Below, piece after piece: positions 30,001-36,000 of a DNA stretch of 64,000 nucleotides. Under the pieces are notes generated by a model. It had not been told where the DNA came from. It searched no databases and worked only from the letters and a program-made list of their open reading frames with translations. The DNA lies in assembly GCA_021811185.1 (NCBI GenBank), contig JAJZPL010000006.1:51395-115394 (forward strand), in the 5' to 3' direction. This stretch comes from a bacterium. Its GTDB lineage: Bacteria > Elusimicrobiota > Elusimicrobia > Elusimicrobiales > UBA9959. Within the stretch, counting starts at the first letter, position 1. Each line of letters begins with the position of its first letter. The position numbers and the translations under genes were made by a program.

Positions 30001-33000
30001 TGGGCGGGGAGCCGACCGACATTCTGATCACCAGCGGCACTTACGATGCCGGCTTGATGGCCTGGACCTTCGACGACCTGGCGGCCAAGGTTTCCACCGC
30101 GGCCCTGGTGTCCAATACCCCGCGCAACTACTTCTTCGCGGTGCGCGTTTCGACCTTGGCCGCCACGCCCCGCAGCTTCGCGCTGGCCCTGGACAACCCG
30201 TCCTTTGTGGTGCTTAATTCCACCTTCGTGGGCGTGGCTTACAATAACTTCCCGATCCTTACGGCCACCGCGCCGGTGCGCAACCAGCCGGCTACCATCC
30301 AGATCCAGGGCAAGGACATTGGCGCCTGGTGGCAGCCCAGTATCGGCACCACCACGCTAACGCTCGGCCAGTATCCTTACGTGGAACAGGGCCAGGGCCG
30401 CGTGGGCTTCCTGGAGATAAAGGCCTGGACCGACAATTTCGTGGGCACTATGAAGTCGTTCAAGATAATCAAGACCGGAACAGGTTCCGGTTCGGACCTC
30501 AGGAGCGTGCGCCTGTTCATGGACTCCTCCGGCGGCGACCCGGAGCTGGGCGACGGGGTTTTCGAGCCCAGTATCGACAAAGAGGTCACGGACCCGCTTA
30601 ATCCGCCGGCCTACGACATCAACGACCCCGACACTTTTGTGCTGCCGTTCATCAATCCCGGCCTTGACGGCGCCGTGTCCATCTCCACCCGCACTTATTT
30701 TGTGGCTTACGAATTCGGGCCCGATTCCATCCCCAACATGACCCACGGCGCGCGCCTGGAAAACTCCGGCATCAGCCTGGTGGACGGCGTGGTGGGCGCC
30801 TTCCAGCCCGTGGTGTCCTCCACTATCCCGCTCTACGCCACGTCGGACGTGGTCTACCTGGTGGACGTGAACAAGTCGCAGCCCAACGATTTCTCCAAGC
30901 CTTCCTTCGTCACGCAGAACGACACGGATAAGGCCGTGGCCAGGCTGACCATGCAGATCAACGGCTCGCAGGGGTCGGCGGTGATGAACGGTATTAAGCT
31001 GGACCGCTGGGTCACCGGCGCCGAGAACGGCAATACCCCGGCCTGGAACAAGGTGACGGACGTGAAGAAGATCAGCATCTGGTACGACGCCACGCTCGAC
31101 GGCCTGCTGGAGACCTCCGGCACGGTTAAAGACACCGAAGTGCTGCTGATAGGCCCAAAAGACCGCACTTTCCCCTATGACACGCTCAAAACGCCGCTGG
31201 TCTCCAGCGACACCGTGATCCGCGTCAATGACATCCAGAAATTCTTCCCGTCGGACAGCCCGTTCCCGCAGGCGCCGGGCCGCCTGATAATTAACGATGG
31301 CCAGGCCGATCCCTCCCTCAAAGAGGTCGTCTATTATTCCACCGTGGACGTGCTGGGGAACTCCTTCGGCGGCCTTACGCGCGGCGCCGAGGGCACTGTG
31401 ATAACGGACTGGAGCACCTCTACCGTGGTTTCCGGCCAGGCCATCCTGCCGATGATAGGCGAGGGCGGCGCCCTGGACGGCCAGGTGATCTACAACTCTC
31501 CCAAGGACTATTTCATAACCTATGACATAGACCCGCTGGCCAATGTGTCTAACTTCTCGTACATCGGCCTGGCGATCCGCGCCACCGATTATTTCCACGT
31601 GATCCCGCCCAAGGTGATGAGCACCGTGAACGTGGGCGTTACCACCCCCGGCAAGACCCTCTCCCTTATCGGCAAGGTCCGCGAGTATTCCGACGAGGTG
31701 GTTATAAAAGCCACCGACACCGTGCTGGGCGATACGCTGCAGCAGCAGGCGGTGGACCAGCCTGTGATGGCCTTTACCGCTGAGACCAATGTGGCCGACG
31801 CCGCGCTGCGCTGGGTTATGGTCTACGCCTCGGGGACCGTGCTGCAGGATGGTTCGGCCATCAACGACATCGACGCGGTCAAGATCTGGTACGACAAGGA
31901 CAATAACGGGTTCCTGGGCAGCGGCGACGTGGTTGTGGGGTCCGGGACTTTCGGCAACACCATCTACGGCCCGCTGGTGGCCAGGGTGGATATGGGCGCG
32001 GAGCAGCATATCATCACCCCGCTCGAGGCCGTGGCGCAGGCGGTGTCGCAGCGCTATTTCCTGACCTACGACATCAAGGCCTCGGCTATGCCCAACGACG
32101 TGCTGGGCAATCCGCGCTATCTGGGCGCCTATCTGAAGGCCGACTCCTTCCCGCAGAACAGCCCCGCGGTGGATGATGTTTCCAAGAACGCCATCTCGCT
32201 GCCCAACTACTTCTCGGCTGCGAAGTCCAACATGACCTTCGCCTCCAAGCTCAGGGAAATAATCTCTTCGCCCAGCACGATAACCGTGCTGACCGAACCC
32301 ATCTTCTCTCCCGCCACTTCAGGGTCGATGCCGTCGATGGTGCTGAACGCCGATGTGGACGCCGTTAACGGCGGGATCTGGCCTGTGATCTCGACCGCCG
32401 GCGTTCCCGCCGCCGGCTATGCGGTGGTTGACAACGAAATAATCAGCTATACCGGCACCGAGGCGGGTTACATTTCTGGGGTCGTCCGGGGCGAATTCAA
32501 CTCCCAGATGGTGGCACACTCTTCCGGCGCGGTGATCGGCGGCATGGTCTACCAGGGCTGGAATAATTATCCCTTCCTGAAGATGACGCTGACCACCGCC
32601 GGCTACGGCGTGCGCTGGCGGGGCATTAAGCTGGTGCGCAAGCAGCCTGCCGGCCTCACCGGGTACGACTCCGACGTGGCGTCCATAAAGATCTGGAAGG
32701 ACAACGGCAACGGGATCTTCGACCGCGATACCGGCACCGGCATGAACACCGCCGACACGATAGTGGGCACCGGCCTGTTCGGTTCCGGCGCGGACCCGGT
32801 AGGCAAGGCCACCATCTACGTGGCCGACCCGGCGCTGAACAACCAGGACTACGTGGTGATCAGCTCCACGCCTACCGTGCTGTTCATCTCGATGGACATC
32901 GACAAGACCTCCAACTTCTCCAACGCGCTGCTGAACCCGCAGAACGACGTGCTGGGCGTAGAGGTGCCGTTCGAGACCAACTTCATCTGGGGGCCGGAGA

Positions 33001-36000
33001 ATTCCGGACATAACGCCAAGTTCCTGTCGCCCGTGATAGGGCAGATGAACGTGGTGATGCCCACGCAGAACAATATCACGCTGACCCCCGAGGATATCTC
33101 CCCGGTAAGCGTGACACAGAATGACAAGAACGTCGGCATCCTTTCCATGCGCCTGGTCACGGACAAGACCTCCGCCAAGGTGGAGGGCGTTAAACTCTCC
33201 AGGCGCGGGTCTTCAAACGATTCCGACATAGATCTGATCAAGATCTGGAGGGATTCGAACGACAACTGTATCCTGGACTCTGTCGATACGGCCAGCGACA
33301 CCGCCGGCACCTATCCCTGGCTGATGAGCTACGGCAACGAGTCTTATTCTTCCAGCACCGCGAACATGGTGCTCAAGAAGCCCATCGTGGTCACCACTAC
33401 CCCGGTCTGCGCGTTCATAAGCTACGACCTGTCGCAGTTCGCCATCATAGGCAGCACTATGGCGGTCAGCATCTCCTCGTACGCCTTCACCATAGGCATC
33501 CCCAATACCATCTCGCTGTCCACGTGGCCCATCAATACGCTGCCCATGGTGGTCAAGGAGATCCCGTCCAACGTGGCGCTGGGCGCCAACGACGTGGCCT
33601 CGGAGTTGGTGCTGGCGGGCGGCGTGAACCAGGCGCAGGTTAAAGCGCCGATGCTGCGCTTCAACCTGGCCACCGAGGCCGGCAACGCCCGCTGGAGCGC
33701 CATTAAACTGCAGCGCACCGGCGCCTCCAACGATCCGAACGCTCCGTTCGGCAAGAATACCGATGTGAAGTTCGTCAGCATCTACCAGGACTCCAACCAG
33801 AACGACATCCTGGACGTCAACGATCTCAATATTTCGGAGGCCAGGAGTTCCCTGGCCGCGCCGTTCATGTCCACCAATACCGTGCCGTTCGACCTGGTGC
33901 TGGAGTCCACCGCCGGCTTCCCGTCGGCAGGGCACCTGTATATAGGCGAGGCCGAGCTGGTCTCCTATTCCACCACCGGCGTAGACGCCGCCTCCGGCAA
34001 GCCTTTCGTCACAGTGTATTCGAGGGGGGAGAAACTCGGGGACTTCTATACCCCGGTCGTCAACCACGCCGCCCGCACCGGCGTGCGCAAGGTGGATGTT
34101 TTCGACCAGGAGAACCCGCTCAATACGCAGATGCAGATCGAACTGGCCCAGACGCAGACGCTCAGCCCGCTGCCCCAGACCTTCTTCGCGCTCTACGACA
34201 TCGGCGAAATGGCCATCAAGGCTAACAAGGTGGGGATGATGATCCGGGACAAGTCCTGGATAACCGTCAACGCCCCGCACGACGTGTCCCCCAAGGTCTT
34301 CATCGGGATCACCAAGGCCCTGCCCAAAGGCACGTATTCTGATATCTATCCGTTCAACTCCAGCCTTGTGCCTATAAAGGCCGTCAACCTGACCGTCACG
34401 GGGATAAACATCGCCCCCAAGTCGGCGGAGAAAAACACCCGGAACGTGCCGATGATGACGTTCAGCATGGCCTCGCTTTCCGACTTTGTCGCGTTGGGCC
34501 AGGTGAACCTGCACCAGACCGGGACCATCGTCAGCACCATAACCGGTTACGGCGACGGCGACCTGTCCGGGGTTTCCCTGTGGAAGGACGACGGCGACGG
34601 GGCCTTCAGCCCGATCTCGGATATCCGCCTGGGCTACGCCGTGCATTCCGCAACCAATCCTTTCGAGTCGGTCATCTCCGTCTCCATAACCGACGGCAAC
34701 CTGCCTTACCTGGTGGTGTCTACTAAGCCCGTGATCCTGCACCTGGTCTGCGACGTCAGTTCTACCACCGATCTTTCTGGCGCGGACATCATGGGCCACA
34801 TGGCCGGCCTGTCGCTCTCCGCCTTTACGGACCTGCGCGGTATGGGCGGCATGCCGCTGGCCGCCGGCCAGTATTACACGGACAAGTACCCGATGGATTC
34901 CAGCCAGATCCTGATCTCGCCGGCCGTGATCCCGCTTACGCCGGTCTATAAGAACATCATGCTGGCCGCCAACGGCTACCCCGCCTACGCGCTGACCGAT
35001 TCCAGCGGCAACGTGGTGTTGGGGACCGGCAATATCCCGGTGGCCGATCCCAGCCGCTGGATCTACGATTACCCCGGCAGCACCTGCGGCCCCGCGGAGC
35101 CCCTGATAGACATCAACGGCGACGGCAGGCCCGACAACTTCGACTATTACGGCACCGGCAAGTGCAACAACATAAGCCTTAACAACACCGGTATACCGTC
35201 CTTCGACGTAGACGGCGACCACCTGCTGGACTTCGAAGTGAACCTGGACTACGTGCCGGATAAGATCGTGAACGACGGTACCGGCAAGCCGCTTTACTTC
35301 ATAGGCGACAACGTGCAGAATCAGAGGCTGCAGCTGGCCGTCTCCGAAATGGGCGCGGTGCCCTCGGCCTGGGCTTCCAAGACCACGGAACTTAACGCCA
35401 GGTGGAACCCCGCGTCCGGCCCCGTGGCTTCCTATGAGCTCTCGCTCGGAGGCAGCTTTGCGGACCCGACCAGTATTAAGAACGCCTGGCAGCCGGAAGG
35501 CACGGGGCTGGCGGGGAAGGTCACCAACGTGGCCCTTTCTCCCGGCCATTTCACGCGCCTTACCAGCCGCATAGAAGTGGGGACCTCATCTTTCAGCGTA
35601 GTGTCCGCGGAAGGGTTCGCGGCCGAGGGAGTGGTTTATGTGGGCAACGAGATCATGGTGGTGACCAAGATCGACGCTAATAACTTCGCCATAACCGAGC
35701 GCGGCGCCCAGGGGTCCTTCCGCGGCCCGCACACCGCCTGGGGCGAGACCGTGTCCGACCGCGGCTACGTGCTAAGCGTGCGCGGCATTATGGCCGACGG
35801 GCGCTACATCCCGAGCGAGAACGGCGTGCCGATCCTGGTGTACCGCATAGACACTACCATCCCTACTACTCCCGGCGCCCCCGAGCCGCAGGTGACCAAG
35901 GGGGTGGCCTCGGGCCAGGCGTATACCCTTAAGTGGGATTCCGCCCAGGACGCCGAGTCCAATATTATGTCGTACGAGATCCAGGAGCGCGAGGGGACTA

